DNA of 64,000 bases from Butyricimonas sp. Marseille-P3923 (lineage in GTDB: Bacteria > Bacteroidota > Bacteroidia > Bacteroidales > Marinifilaceae). The first letter of the stretch is position 1; each line of letters starts with the position of its first letter. This document shows positions 25,111 through 34,342 of this stretch, piece after piece. Location of the stretch: the NCBI RefSeq assembly GCF_900184685.1, contig NZ_FXXL01000005.1, positions 310,001 to 374,000 of the forward strand. Direction: 5' to 3'. The notes beneath the pieces were generated by a model, which saw nothing but the letters and a program-made list of their open reading frames with translations, was not told the DNA's origin and ran no database searches. The translations under genes were made by a program, and so were the position numbers.

Positions 25111-25946
25111 TTAAATACAATTCATGATGATACTTATCATCATTTCCTTCTCCTCCGTCCGTGATTCGGCAATCATTATGGTAAGCGCCACAAGAGTATG
25201 ATCGGCAATATGCTTGCTGCCATCTTCATTATAGAGAATGCCATTCTTGTCAAGAAAAAACTTTGATAAATATTACCTATACTGCCTTTGAAGGAATCGT
25301 CCTTTTCATGCCCGAACAAGTTGGAATCAGCACTAAAACGCATTTGGTCTATCAGATGGCGACATTCTTCATAATTTAGAATATATGTTGCCTGATTTCC
25401 CTTCGGGCGTTTCATACTCTGGTGATCATAATCATCAAGCAAAGTAAGGGCAGTGTTGTAGTTCTCGATCACGCTAAGCACTTGTTTGGCATCAAGTTCA
25501 TTTTGGGTACGTTTCATAATGCGTATCACTTCTCCAAGCTGTTGCAGGCGTTGATCGTTGATGGCGTAGCCTTTGATAAGAAATTGTTTCAGTACAGAAG
25601 TTGCCCAAATTCTGAATTGAGTTGCGTTTTTTGAATTTACCCTATAGCCTACGGAAATAATCATATCCAAGTTATAGTAAGGTATAACTCGCCTAACGAT
25701 TCTTCCACCCTCTTCTTGAACCTGTGCATTTTTTGCACAAGTTGCCTCCTCATATAACTCTTTGGCATTATAAATATTTCGAATATGTCTGACTATTACC
25801 GTTCTATCTACCCCAAACAAATTAGCCATTTGAGGTTGTGTCAGCCATACCGTATCTTTTTCTAATTTTACATTCAACTGTATATTGCCATCTTCACTTT
25901 TGTAGAGTACCAAAGAGTCTTGAGTGACAACCTGCATATTATTCAT
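25111..25946 (-). pseudogene. RhuM/Fic-domain protein with internal deletion
   Basis: The first 230 residues are a normal Virulence_RhuM region (VWLTQPQMANLFGVDRTVIVRHIRNI with its helix-turn-helix, FRIWATSVLKQFLIKGY), followed by the start of the Fic/Doc part (FSADSNLFGHEKDDSFKGSIGNIYQSF). At about 25253-25262 the frame jumps. In another frame the C-terminal end of the same protein continues as DKNGILYNEDGSKHIADHT to LVALTIMIAESR and a TAA at 25111. The missing piece, about 45 codons, is exactly the Fic core with the HxFxDGNKR active site; the join lies in a T-run. Read straight through, the ORF ends at 25176 with a nonsense tail. It is inserted 24 bp after murA. The gene is almost certainly inactive as a Fic enzyme; the HTH half could still be made. 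Confidence 0.88.
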
Positions 25947-25970
25947 TGTCTGTTTCTGTTAAATCCGAAA

Positions 25971-27278
25971 TCATTTACTCCTCTTGATCTCCGCTCCGAT
26001 AGCGTTCAGTTTCTCGTCGATATTTTCATACCCCCTGTCGATCTGGTCGATATTGTCAATCACGCTCTTTCCCGGTGCGGAGAGGGCAGCGATCAACAAG
26101 GCGATTCCGGCACGGATATCCGGAGAGGTCATTTTCGTGGGACGCAGTTGCGACTCGTGGTTTTGACCGATAACCGTGGCGCGGTGCGGGTCACAAAGAA
26201 TAATCTTTGCTCCCATGTCGATTAACTTATCCACGAAAAACAAACGGCTCTCGAACATCTTCTGGTGAATCAGCACGCTACCCCTAGCCTGCGTTGCCAC
26301 AACCAAAAAGACACTCAACAAGTCGGGTGTCAAACCCGGCCACGGGGCATCGGCAACCGTGAGAATGGACCCGTCGATAAAGTCCTCTATCATGTAATGC
26401 TCTTGACGGGGGATGTATAAATCATCGTCCCGTTCCTCGATGCGGATTCCTAACTTGCGGAAAGCATTCGGGATAATTCCCAACTGGGGAATGGCGCATC
26501 CCTTGATCGTGATCTCCGAACGCGTCAAAGCGGCCAACCCGATGTAACTACCAATTTCAATCATATCCGGCAAACAACGGTGACGGCAACCATGAAGACT
26601 CTCGACACCCTCGATAGTCAACAGATTGGAAGCAATCCCCGAAATACGGGCTCCCATGGCATTCAACATCTTGCAAAGTTGTTGCACGTAAGGTTCACAA
26701 GCCGCATTATATATAGTCGTAACCCCTTCGGCGAGGACTGCCGCCATCACGATATTCGCGGTTCCGGTCACAGATGCCTCGTCCAGCAACATGTAAGCCC
26801 CCTTGAGCTTTTGTGCCGACGCCTTAAAACACCCGGACACCCCGTCATACTCGAAAGTAGCCCCCAACTTCTCGAAGCCCAAAAAATGGGTATCCAGACG
26901 ACGACGTCCAATCTTGTCCCCGCCCGGCTTCGGCACCAACCCGAAACCGTGGAGCGCCAACAAAGGCCCGAGAATCATGATGGAACCGCGCAAACTGGAT
27001 GCCTTATGGTAGAAATCTTCCGTTTCCAAGTACTTCAAATCGACATTGCAAGCCTTGAAGGAGTATTCCCCTTTTTGCAATCGCTCCACCTGCACACCGA
27101 TACCTTTCAGCAACTCGATCAACTTGATCACGTCCAGTATCTCCGGTATATTGCTAATCACTACTTCTTCTTTCGTCAACAGGCAGGCACATATCACCTG
27201 CAACGCTTCATTCTTCGCTCCTTGAGGGACCAGTTCGCCCTTTAACCGCTTCCCTCCTATAACTTCAAACTTACTCAT
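25971..27278 (-). CDS. murA: UDP-N-acetylglucosamine 1-carboxyvinyltransferase
   Basis: This 435-residue enzyme catalyses the first committed step of peptidoglycan synthesis, adding enolpyruvate from PEP to UDP-GlcNAc. It shows the conserved GAKNEALQVICA (Lys22 and Asn23), SSLRGSIMILGPLLA and the closing-loop motif PKPGGDKIGRRRLDTH. The loop residue that is Cys115 in E. coli is Asp121 here. The Asp form is active and not alkylated by fosfomycin, so intrinsic resistance is expected; from memory it is usual in Bacteroidetes. The C-terminal half holds DRGYENIDEKL near the end. It is transcribed alone. Confidence 0.97.
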   Translation of the reverse strand: MSKFEVIGGKRLKGELVPQGAKNEALQVICACLLTKEEVVISNIPEILDVIKLIELLKGIGVQVERLQKGEYSFKACNVDLKYLETEDFYHKASSLRGSIMILGPLLALHGFGLVPKPGGDKIGRRRLDTHFLGFEKLGATFEYDGVSGCFKASAQKLKGAYMLLDEASVTGTANIVMAAVLAEGVTTIYNAACEPYVQQLCKMLNAMGARISGIASNLLTIEGVESLHGCRHRCLPDMIEIGSYIGLAALTRSEITIKGCAIPQLGIIPNAFRKLGIRIEERDDDLYIPRQEHYMIEDFIDGSILTVADAPWPGLTPDLLSVFLVVATQARGSVLIHQKMFESRLFFVDKLIDMGAKIILCDPHRATVIGQNHESQLRPTKMTSPDIRAGIALLIAALSAPGKSVIDNIDQIDRGYENIDEKLNAIGAEIKRSK

Positions 27279-27349
27279 TCCGTATCTATTTTGTTCCGAC
27301 GTAAAACTATCAAAAAATAGACGAGAAACAAAACAACACCAATTTTAAA

Positions 27350-27409
27350 TTTGCATGACCAAAATTATTGCATACATTTGTGAAAATCATTTTTTATTGA
27401 AAAATGATT
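27350..27409 (+). promoter_or_regulatory. Promoter of sppA operon with palindrome at the start site
   Basis: TTTG (27350-27353) and TACATTTG (27373-27380) are exactly 19 bp apart, a full consensus match. A 10-bp inverted repeat AATCATTTTT / AAAAATGATT (27385-27394, 27400-27409) lies from +1 on, as an operator or a 5' hairpin of the mRNA. Confidence 0.8.
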
Positions 27410-27478
27410 CTCACGTACCCAATATAAAAAGCTAACTCGTTTATTGTATAATAAATAATTAACGACTAAAATTACATT

Positions 27479-29284
27479 ATGAAAAGCTTTCTAAAGTATC
27501 TATTAGCGACCGTCATCGGCGTATTTATCGTGAACATATTCATGCTCATTATCTGCATGGTAATGTTCATCAGTTCTGTCAGCCTCATCAGTTTTGCCGG
27601 CAGCAAGAGTGTTACTGTCACGGACAATTCTATTCTGAAATTATCCTTCAGCGATCCAATACCGGACAGAGCTTCCGATAACCCGTTAGAAAATCTGAAT
27701 ATCATGTCTTTATCCATGAACAAACAAACCGGGTTAAATAAAATACTGAAATACATCGAACAAGCCGGGAAAGACGACCGGATCAAGGGAATCTATCTTG
27801 ACTTGACGGAAATAAAATCCAACTTCGGGGCACTCGCCACGATTGATGAGATTCGGGACGCGCTATTGAAATTCAAAGAAAGCGGAAAATTTATTTATAG
27901 CTACTCGAACTTGGGATACGACCAGAAAAGTTACTATCTGGCAACCGTTGCCGACAGTATATTCGTGAACCCGGAAACCCCGTTATTACTCACGGGAATG
28001 TCCGCCAACGTATCGTTCTACAAGGATCTGTTGAAGAAAATAGGCGTAGAGCCGGAAGTTATCCGTGTGGGGAAATTCAAATCGGCAGTAGAGCCTTTCC
28101 TGCAAGATCACATGAGCGACGCCAACCGTGAACAAGTGCAAACCTACTTAAATTCTCTCTGGGGAAATATCATCAAGGGAATCTCAGTAACCCGTAATAT
28201 ACCGGTAGAGAAAATCACTCGACTGACGAACGAGTTTCAAGTATATCCTGCCGGGGAATTCGTGAAAGAAGGCTTCTTCGACGGTACTCTCTACGAATAC
28301 GAAATGCTCCGCAAATTGAACGCGGCTTGTGGCATTCCGGACTCTACCCAATTATCCATGATCACGCTCGATAAATATCAAAGAGCCGTGCTCCCGACCA
28401 TTAACCTTGCCAAAGACAAGATTGCCGTTATCTACGCGCAAGGGGATATCGGTTTCCAACAGTCAGCTACAAGCATCGGACCGGAATTAGCGCAAACCAT
28501 ACGCAAGGCCCGGGAGGATAAAAATATAAAGGCTATCGTACTACGTGTAAACTCACCGGGGGGAAGCGCCTTGACATCCGATATCATCTGGAAAGAAGTT
28601 CAGCTTGCCGCCCAAGAGAAACCGCTTATCGCGTCGATGGGAAATGTTGCCGCTTCCGGCGGGTATTACATCTCCTGTGCTGCCGACACGATCGTTGCCG
28701 ATCCCACAACATTAACCGGTTCCATCGGGATATTCGGGTTGCTGTTTAGCGGGGAGAAATTGATAAAGGACAAATTAGGTATCAATTCCGACGTGGTAAA
28801 AACCAACGACCACAGCGATTTCGGCGGTGGTTACCCGTTACCTATTCCAATCAGCGACAGACCGATGACCACCTACGAGAGAAACGTGATGCAAAACTAC
28901 ATCAACCGGGGATATGATACATTCCTCGACCGGGTTAGCCAAGGACGCCACATGACGAAAGAGGAAGTGAACGAGATCGCCCAAGGGCGCGTATGGACCG
29001 GAGAGGACGCCTTAAAAATCGGATTGGTTGACGTGCTGGGCGGATTGAACGACGCCATTCGGATTGCCGCCGCGAAAGCCGGTCTGACGGAATACCAGAT
29101 CACGGAACTCCCGACGGAGCGCAACCCGCTTGAAGATATCCTGTCCAACCTTACCGAAACGGTAAAAGCAAAAATTGTCAAAGAAGAGTTGGGCGATTTC
29201 TATGATATATACCGGAGTCAAAAAGAATTACTAAAAATAAACGGTATGGTAGCCAGAATACCTTACGATCTCTCTTTTAACTAA
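27479..29284 (+). CDS. sppA: Signal peptide peptidase SppA, 67K type
   Basis: This 601-residue serine/lysine protease is anchored in the inner membrane by one N-terminal span (about 8-32) and cleaves leftover signal peptides. It is the long, duplicated form: the N-terminal half holds the catalytic Lys (GKFKSAVEPFLQD, near 203) and the C-terminal half the Ser nucleophile (GNVAASGGYYISCAADTI, near 392). SPGGSALTSDIIW is the typical substrate-strand motif. It heads an apparent operon with lpxK (14 bp gap) and the purine nucleoside phosphorylase gene. Confidence 0.96.
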   Translation: MKSFLKYLLATVIGVFIVNIFMLIICMVMFISSVSLISFAGSKSVTVTDNSILKLSFSDPIPDRASDNPLENLNIMSLSMNKQTGLNKILKYIEQAGKDDRIKGIYLDLTEIKSNFGALATIDEIRDALLKFKESGKFIYSYSNLGYDQKSYYLATVADSIFVNPETPLLLTGMSANVSFYKDLLKKIGVEPEVIRVGKFKSAVEPFLQDHMSDANREQVQTYLNSLWGNIIKGISVTRNIPVEKITRLTNEFQVYPAGEFVKEGFFDGTLYEYEMLRKLNAACGIPDSTQLSMITLDKYQRAVLPTINLAKDKIAVIYAQGDIGFQQSATSIGPELAQTIRKAREDKNIKAIVLRVNSPGGSALTSDIIWKEVQLAAQEKPLIASMGNVAASGGYYISCAADTIVADPTTLTGSIGIFGLLFSGEKLIKDKLGINSDVVKTNDHSDFGGGYPLPIPISDRPMTTYERNVMQNYINRGYDTFLDRVSQGRHMTKEEVNEIAQGRVWTGEDALKIGLVDVLGGLNDAIRIAAAKAGLTEYQITELPTERNPLEDILSNLTETVKAKIVKEELGDFYDIYRSQKELLKINGMVARIPYDLSFN

Positions 29285-29298
29285 AGCGAATGTAGAAC

Positions 29299-30351
29299 AT
29301 GGTGCTCAAATATCTTACTTTATGGCCATTAAGCGTCCTGTACGGTCTAGGTGTCAGCGTCAGAAACAGACTATTTAACCTAGGTATACTGGAATCTCAC
29401 GAATTTGATATTCCCATCATCTGCGTTGGAAATATCACCGTGGGCGGTACAGGCAAGACTCCCCACACGGAAGCCTTAATCAACGTGCTGAAAAACGACT
29501 ACCGGGTAGCTTGCCTGAGCCGGGGCTATAAACGTAAAACGTCCGGTTTCGTGCTGGCAACGGAGACATCGACTGCCAGCGAAATCGGTGACGAGCCCAT
29601 GCAAATAAAAAACAAATTCCCGGATATCACGGTCGCCGTTGATGCCAACCGGGTGAGAGGCATCAAGAAACTGATGCAATTGCCGGAGAAGCCGGATGTT
29701 ATCGTTCTGGATGACGGTTTTCAACACCGGTACGTGAAAGCGGATATCAATATTTTGTTGATCGACTACCACCGCCCGATATACGAAGACCACCTCCTGC
29801 CCTTGGGACGCCTCAGAGAGAAAGCAAGCGCCAAAGACAGGGCAAACTACGTGATCGTGACAAAATGTCCGCCTAACATTTCTCCCATCGAGAAGCGGAT
29901 TATTTTGAAACACTTGAACTTGATGGCTTACCAGCAATTGCTGTTCACCACGATGAAATACGGGGACATCACCCCGCTGGATAAAACTAGCCGTTGCTCC
30001 ATTACCCCGGACAGCGCTATCCTGTGTGTAACGGGAATCGCCCAACCGGCCCCTTACATCGAGTATCTTGAAAAATTAACCAAACAAATACACCAAATCG
30101 CTTTCCCCGACCACCACAATTACCGGGACGGGGATATTCACCGTATCATTCAGGAATACGACAAAATCAGCAACCCGAACAAATACATCTTCACGACAGA
30201 AAAAGATGCCGTGCGGTTAGCCTTGAGTAATATCCCGGATGAAATCAGACAACGGATATTCTATGTTCCCATCGAACCGGAATTTCTGACATCACAAGAC
30301 CAACTCATTAAAAATATATACAACTATGTTAGACAAGATAAAAGAAAGTAG
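29299..30351 (+). CDS. lpxK: Tetraacyldisaccharide 4'-kinase
   Basis: This 350-residue inner-membrane enzyme of lipid A synthesis phosphorylates the 4' position of the tetraacyl disaccharide. It has an N-terminal hydrophobic segment (about 5-22), the Walker A GNITVGGTGKTPHTEALI at about 48-64, the conserved CLSRGYKRKTSG, VVAVDANRVRG-type loop (ITVAVDANRVRGIKK) and IVLDDGFQHRYVKAD. The last 26 bp overlap the next gene in another frame, so the two are translationally linked. Confidence 0.96.
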   Translation: MVLKYLTLWPLSVLYGLGVSVRNRLFNLGILESHEFDIPIICVGNITVGGTGKTPHTEALINVLKNDYRVACLSRGYKRKTSGFVLATETSTASEIGDEPMQIKNKFPDITVAVDANRVRGIKKLMQLPEKPDVIVLDDGFQHRYVKADINILLIDYHRPIYEDHLLPLGRLREKASAKDRANYVIVTKCPPNISPIEKRIILKHLNLMAYQQLLFTTMKYGDITPLDKTSRCSITPDSAILCVTGIAQPAPYIEYLEKLTKQIHQIAFPDHHNYRDGDIHRIIQEYDKISNPNKYIFTTEKDAVRLALSNIPDEIRQRIFYVPIEPEFLTSQDQLIKNIYNYVRQDKRK

Positions 30352-31138
30352 CCGATACTTGGCACCTTATATCAAAGGAGAACACACGATCGGGATTATC
30401 TTGGGTACCGGATTGGGAGAACTCGGGAAATCCATCGAAATAGAACACGCCATTCCTTACATGGCCATCCCTCATTTCCCCGTATCCACGGTACAGGGAC
30501 ACCGGGGACAATTGCTTATCGGAACATTCGGGGGCAAGAAAGTGATCGCCATGCAAGGACGTTTCCATTATTACGAGGGCTATTCCATGCAAGAAGTAAC
30601 CTTCCCCGTGAGAGTCATGCACGCCTTGGGTGTAAAGACATTGTTCGTGTCGAATGCTGCCGGGGGCGTGAACACGAGTTATCTCGCGGGCGACCTTATG
30701 ATCATCCGGGATCATATCAACCTCTTTCCCGAACACCCGCTCAGGGGTAAGAATATCGACGAATTGGGTCCCCGGTTTCCAAGCATGGCGGAAGCATACA
30801 GTACCCGCCTGATCGAGCTCGCCGAGGAAGCCGGGAAAAAACTGGATATCAAATTATGGAAAGGCGTCTACGCCGGACTGCAAGGTCCCTCGTTCGAAAC
30901 CCCGGCGGAGTACAATTGGATTCGCGTTATAGGCGGGGATGCCGTGGGAATGTCTACCGTACCGGAAATCATCGTGGCACGCCACATGGGGATGGAATGT
31001 TTCGGCATGTCCGTCATCACGAACAGTACCGCCACTCCGGATTTACTCGACACCAATCACGCGGAAGTACAAGACGTGGGCAACCACGCCCAACCACGCA
31101 TGGGAGCCATATTCAAGGAAATTATCAGCCGATTATAA
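30326..31138 (+). CDS. Purine-nucleoside phosphorylase
   Basis: This 270-residue trimeric-type (PNP/MTAP family) enzyme splits purine nucleosides with phosphate for salvage in the cytoplasm. Motifs: ILGTGLGELGKSI (phosphate loop), VQGHRGQLLIG, GRFHYYEGYSMQEVTFPVRVM, VSNAAGGVNTSY and GGDAVGMSTVPEIIVARHMGMECFGMSVITN (purine binding). It starts inside the end of lpxK and its 3' end overlaps by 6 bp the convergent exonuclease gene. Confidence 0.95.
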   Translation: MLDKIKESSRYLAPYIKGEHTIGIILGTGLGELGKSIEIEHAIPYMAIPHFPVSTVQGHRGQLLIGTFGGKKVIAMQGRFHYYEGYSMQEVTFPVRVMHALGVKTLFVSNAAGGVNTSYLAGDLMIIRDHINLFPEHPLRGKNIDELGPRFPSMAEAYSTRLIELAEEAGKKLDIKLWKGVYAGLQGPSFETPAEYNWIRVIGGDAVGMSTVPEIIVARHMGMECFGMSVITNSTATPDLLDTNHAEVQDVGNHAQPRMGAIFKEIISRL

Positions 31139-31630
31139 ACGGCCGAGTTCTATCATGATTTTAGCTGCACCACGGGCATCACTCAATGCCTCGTGGTGAT
31201 TCAGTTCTATCCCGAAATGCTCGCACAACGTGTTCAGTTTATAATTAGGTAAACCTTTTACCAATTTTCGGGAGAGTCGGCACGTGCAATACGATTGGGG
31301 CATCGGGATATAGATGTCCGACCGCTCCAGACAAGCCTTCAAAACACTCATATCAAACCCGGCGTTGTGAGCAACCAACGCCTCCGTGTCAAAATATCGC
31401 CCCATCTTTCCCCACAAATCGTAAAATGAAGGAGCGTCTTCCACCATCGCAGGGGTAATGCCGTGAATCCCGATAAATTTCCGGTAAAAATAAAACGGTT
31501 CCGGTTTTATCAAATGCGAAAACTCATCCGCGATAACACCGTCACGCACCACGACTATCCCGATAGAGCAAGCACTCGTCGGGTGGTGGTTAGCCGTTTC
31601 AAAATCTATTGCCGTAAAATCCTTCAACAT
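31133..31630 (-). CDS. 3'-5' exonuclease, DEDDh (DnaQ-like)
   Basis: This 165-residue protein has the DEDDh exonuclease signature: DFETANHHPTSACSIG (ExoI, Asp8 and Glu10), VAHNAGFDMSVLKACL (ExoII Asp) and HHEALSDARGAAKIM (ExoIII, His and Asp). It is a stand-alone proofreading-type exonuclease like those called DNA polymerase III epsilon-related in Bacteroidetes; no polymerase is nearby. Its stop overlaps that of the convergent phosphorylase gene, which could make the two mRNAs antisense at their ends. Confidence 0.9.
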   Translation of the reverse strand: MLKDFTAIDFETANHHPTSACSIGIVVVRDGVIADEFSHLIKPEPFYFYRKFIGIHGITPAMVEDAPSFYDLWGKMGRYFDTEALVAHNAGFDMSVLKACLERSDIYIPMPQSYCTCRLSRKLVKGLPNYKLNTLCEHFGIELNHHEALSDARGAAKIMIELGRL

Positions 31631-31805
31631 ACTTTATTCTTTAAGCAGCATACGCTTGGTGAATCATAATCAAACATACAAAAATACGATATTATTGTCA
31701 ATATCCACCCCTGTATTGTCAACAGATAATCTCATCTATCAAATAAATATAAAAACAAAACTAAACCAACAAATACCACGTACCAAATAGAAAAAATGAA
31801 CGATT

Positions 31806-32561
31806 ATGTGGCAAGAACTATGTAGAACAAGAGAAGAATATCTCGGAAGAGCCAAACTGGCAACAAAAGGTTATTCCCCAAGAAGAGTGGAAACCTTGCT
31901 TTACGAGATTGCCCGTCTGGACGGGATGGATATAAAGAAACAAGATTTTTTCAATATCTTGAATGACATCGAGATTTCACCCAAGGTAGAGCGGGAAACC
32001 GTACTACGGATAAAAGACTTGAGCAACGCTTTTCTCTTCCTCATGAAATGTGCCCAACAGCGCAAGCGGCTTTCGTCCGATTTCGTTCGGGAGGTCAGTG
32101 CCAAAGTAATGCACCATACCGGGAAAGAAGAAACGACTCCCGTGGGCAGTTACGATACCTCTTTGGGAGATTTCCGCTTAGGTGAAGAATACTACGAAGA
32201 AGGCGTCACGGCAAACTATGATCAAATACCGGACAAACTGGACAGCCTGTGTAAAGAAACAAACGAGAAACTGAATAACGTTCATGATATACTTACCGTG
32301 AAATTGGGAGCAGACTTTCATTATTATTTTTCCCACATCAAGCCTTTCGGGGCGGCAAACATCACTGTTGCTTTATTATTCATGAACTATATACAGATGA
32401 TGTTCCTTGAACCCTTGATTATCATTCCGGGCGAGGACAAGGCAAAATACCTCGCAGCTTTAAAGATGCAGAAAGACAACCCGACACCGGAGGTCTTCGA
32501 GCGCTTCGTGGGAGAAGAATTGCTGAAAAACTTAAGGAAGGAAGTGGTCCCGCAAAAATGA
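31806..32561 (+). CDS. Fic-fold protein with degenerate active site
   Basis: This 251-residue protein has the Fic fold but not its chemistry. The helix-loop motif, canonically I-H-P-F-x-D-G-N-G-R, reads IKPFGAANIT here (about residues 177-186): His is Lys, Asp is Ala, Arg is Thr. The flanks are clearly Fic-like (ADFHYYFSH before; LIIIPGEDKAKYLAALK after, matching the PLxIxxxxRxxYxxAL tail). An N-terminal helical region (1-110) and TPVGSYD resemble the substrate-flap part. The frame is intact, so it is probably kept as a binding or regulatory protein. A nearer ATG at 31796 leads to a stop after nine codons. Confidence 0.8.
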   Translation: MWQELCRTREEYLGRAKLATKGYSPRRVETLLYEIARLDGMDIKKQDFFNILNDIEISPKVERETVLRIKDLSNAFLFLMKCAQQRKRLSSDFVREVSAKVMHHTGKEETTPVGSYDTSLGDFRLGEEYYEEGVTANYDQIPDKLDSLCKETNEKLNNVHDILTVKLGADFHYYFSHIKPFGAANITVALLFMNYIQMMFLEPLIIIPGEDKAKYLAALKMQKDNPTPEVFERFVGEELLKNLRKEVVPQK

Positions 32562-32705
32562 TATAATCCATTTCCCGACGCCGGAAGGTACGTGCTGACA
32601 AGCGTAAACCCCGGCGTCATTTTTTTCCCAAAATACAAACAAACGGTACTCTTCACGGAAAAATGACGTTTTAATACCTCATCTCGAAAAAAGTCCTTGA
32701 ATTTC

Positions 32706-32736
32706 TTTGTGATTTATAATGAATCGACTATCTTTG
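32706..32736 (+). promoter_or_regulatory. Promoter of rpmE2
   Basis: TTTG (32706-32709) and TATCTTTG (32729-32736) with exactly 19 bp between them: perfect Bacteroidetes promoter. It overlaps a longer upstream reading frame start (32719), which is therefore rejected. Confidence 0.85.
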
Positions 32737-32778
32737 CTGCCCGTTAATGTAGAAACAATTTTAAAAATTATATACGAG

Positions 32779-33042
32779 ATGAAAAAGGGCATACATCCTG
32801 AAAATTACAGATTAGTAGTATTTAAAGATATGTCTAATGGCATGACTACTATCACCAAGTCTACCGCCGCAACGAGGGAGACTATCGAAATCGACGGAGT
32901 TGAATATCCATTGATAAAAATGGAAATTTCTAACTCTTCTCACCCGTTCTATACCGGTAAGATCAAATTGATCGATACTGCAGGACGTGTTGACAAGTTC
33001 ATGAACCGTTACAAATCGCACATGGAAAACAGAAAGAAATAA
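32779..33042 (+). CDS. rpmE2: 50S ribosomal protein L31 type B
   Basis: This 87-residue ribosomal protein begins [21 protein letters not shown], the usual type B start. It has none of the four zinc-binding cysteines of the type A form, so it is the zinc-independent variant. [24 protein letters not shown] is the conserved C-terminal signature. The longer frame from 32719 overlaps the promoter. It is followed by a strong two-way terminator shared with the convergent GlmU-like gene. Confidence 0.97.
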   Translation: MKKGIHPENYRLVVFKDMSNGMTTITKSTAATRETIEIDGVEYPLIKMEISNSSHPFYTGKIKLIDTAGRVDKFMNRYKSHMENRKK

Positions 33043-33060
33043 TCTTTCTGAAATAGAAAT

Positions 33061-33093
33061 AAAAAAAGGAGATTCTGTGAATCTCCTTTTTTT
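33061..33093 (+). terminator. Bidirectional terminator after rpmE2
   Basis: Stem AAAGGAGATT/AATCTCCTTT with a 5-nt loop (CTGTG), flanked by A and T runs, 19 bp after the stop. It also serves the convergent gene that ends at 33097. Confidence 0.92.
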
Positions 33094-33096
33094 ATT

Positions 33097-34272
33097 TTAT
33101 CTGTCCGGATCAGCAAACACATGCTCGATAATCCGACGATCCACGTCATCGAATACTTTATTCCGACGTTTCATCACGGCTTCGGCAGTCGCGATAAACT
33201 GAGGCATCATATGTTCGGTAAATCCACAGGCACCGCCCCAAGCAAAAGAGGGAATAAAATTACGGGGAAATTCTGCCCCGTACACGTTAGCTCCCACGCC
33301 GATCACCGTTCCGGTATTAATCATTGTAGAAATTCCCAACTTGGCATGGTCACCCATAATCAGACCACAAAACTGAAGTCCGGTTTTCCGGAAACGTCTC
33401 GTTTCGTAATCCCATAACTTCACCTCCACGTAGGTATTCTTCAAGTTCGAGTTGTTTGTTCCCGCCCCGATATTACACCATTCCCCCAGCACGGAATTAC
33501 CCAAGAACCCATCATGAGCCTTGTTGGAGTACGCGAGCAAAACCACGTTATTTACCTCACCCCCGCACTTGCAATAAGGTCCTAAAGTCGTGGGACCGTA
33601 CACTTTCGCCGCCATCGTCAATACCGCATGTTCGCACATGGCCAAAGGACCTCTCACGAGGACTCCTTCCATGATTTCCGCATCCTTCCCGATATACACG
33701 GGACCGCCTTCCGTGTTGATCACGGCACCGCGAACAACGGCACCTTCCTCCACGAAGACAGGATACTTCCCGTATACCCGCACGCCACTATCCAACGGCG
33801 CACTCTTCCGTCCCTCGGTCAATAACTTGAAATCAATCTCCAACTCTTGCCCGTTCAGTGAAAACACGTGATAAGGATATTCCACACGATTAAATTCACC
33901 CGTGAACTCCTTTCGTACTAAACCCGGTAACACGGCAGGCTCAAAGGCTGCGACCTCCCGTTTATCCACACGCAAAGCGATTACGCAATCGCCCTGTAAT
34001 AACATTTCCCCCGGCTGCAGACCACCGATCTCACCCAACAAACGTGGGTTCGGACACACGGACGCGTTGATCAGCAAATTATCATCTTCCACAGACAACG
34101 GGTATTTTTCTTGCAGATAGTCCTTGGTCAGGTATGCAACCTTGTCACCTAACCGTTTTTCCCACTTCTCTCGAATCGTGAGAATCCCTACCCTTAGTTC
34201 AGATACCGGACGAGTCAAAGTAAGAGGTCTCAACGTTCTCCAACTTTTATCGTCGAATAAAATTATTTTCAT
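33097..34272 (-). CDS. GlmU-like sugar nucleotidyltransferase/acetyltransferase
   Basis: This 391-residue protein of the Bacteroidetes alternative GlmU family has an N-terminal nucleotidyltransferase-like half (MKIILFDDKSWRTLRPLTLTRPVSELRVGILTIREKW, the family start; no classical LAAGxGTR loop is present). The C-terminal half, from about residue 170, is a left-handed beta-helix of hexapeptide repeats (VYGKYPVFVEEGAVVRGAV, IGKDAEIMEG, LGISTMINTGTVIGVGANVYG). It probably makes UDP-GlcNAc for wall and lipid A synthesis, from family knowledge. It is convergent with rpmE2 and divergent from lon. Confidence 0.85.
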   Translation of the reverse strand: MKIILFDDKSWRTLRPLTLTRPVSELRVGILTIREKWEKRLGDKVAYLTKDYLQEKYPLSVEDDNLLINASVCPNPRLLGEIGGLQPGEMLLQGDCVIALRVDKREVAAFEPAVLPGLVRKEFTGEFNRVEYPYHVFSLNGQELEIDFKLLTEGRKSAPLDSGVRVYGKYPVFVEEGAVVRGAVINTEGGPVYIGKDAEIMEGVLVRGPLAMCEHAVLTMAAKVYGPTTLGPYCKCGGEVNNVVLLAYSNKAHDGFLGNSVLGEWCNIGAGTNNSNLKNTYVEVKLWDYETRRFRKTGLQFCGLIMGDHAKLGISTMINTGTVIGVGANVYGAEFPRNFIPSFAWGGACGFTEHMMPQFIATAEAVMKRRNKVFDDVDRRIIEHVFADPDR

Positions 34273-34342
34273 TTGTGTTTTATATTTGTGTGCAAAAGTA
34301 ACAATTGCATCTTTTTTTACCCTATTTCGACCAAAAAATCTT

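Noticed and set aside
31796-31825. Alternative start of the Fic-like gene at 31796
   Set aside because: That frame stops after nine codons.
32719-32778. Longer start for L31 at 32719
   Set aside because: A perfect promoter (32706-32736) covers this start; type B L31 begins MKKGIHP at 32779.
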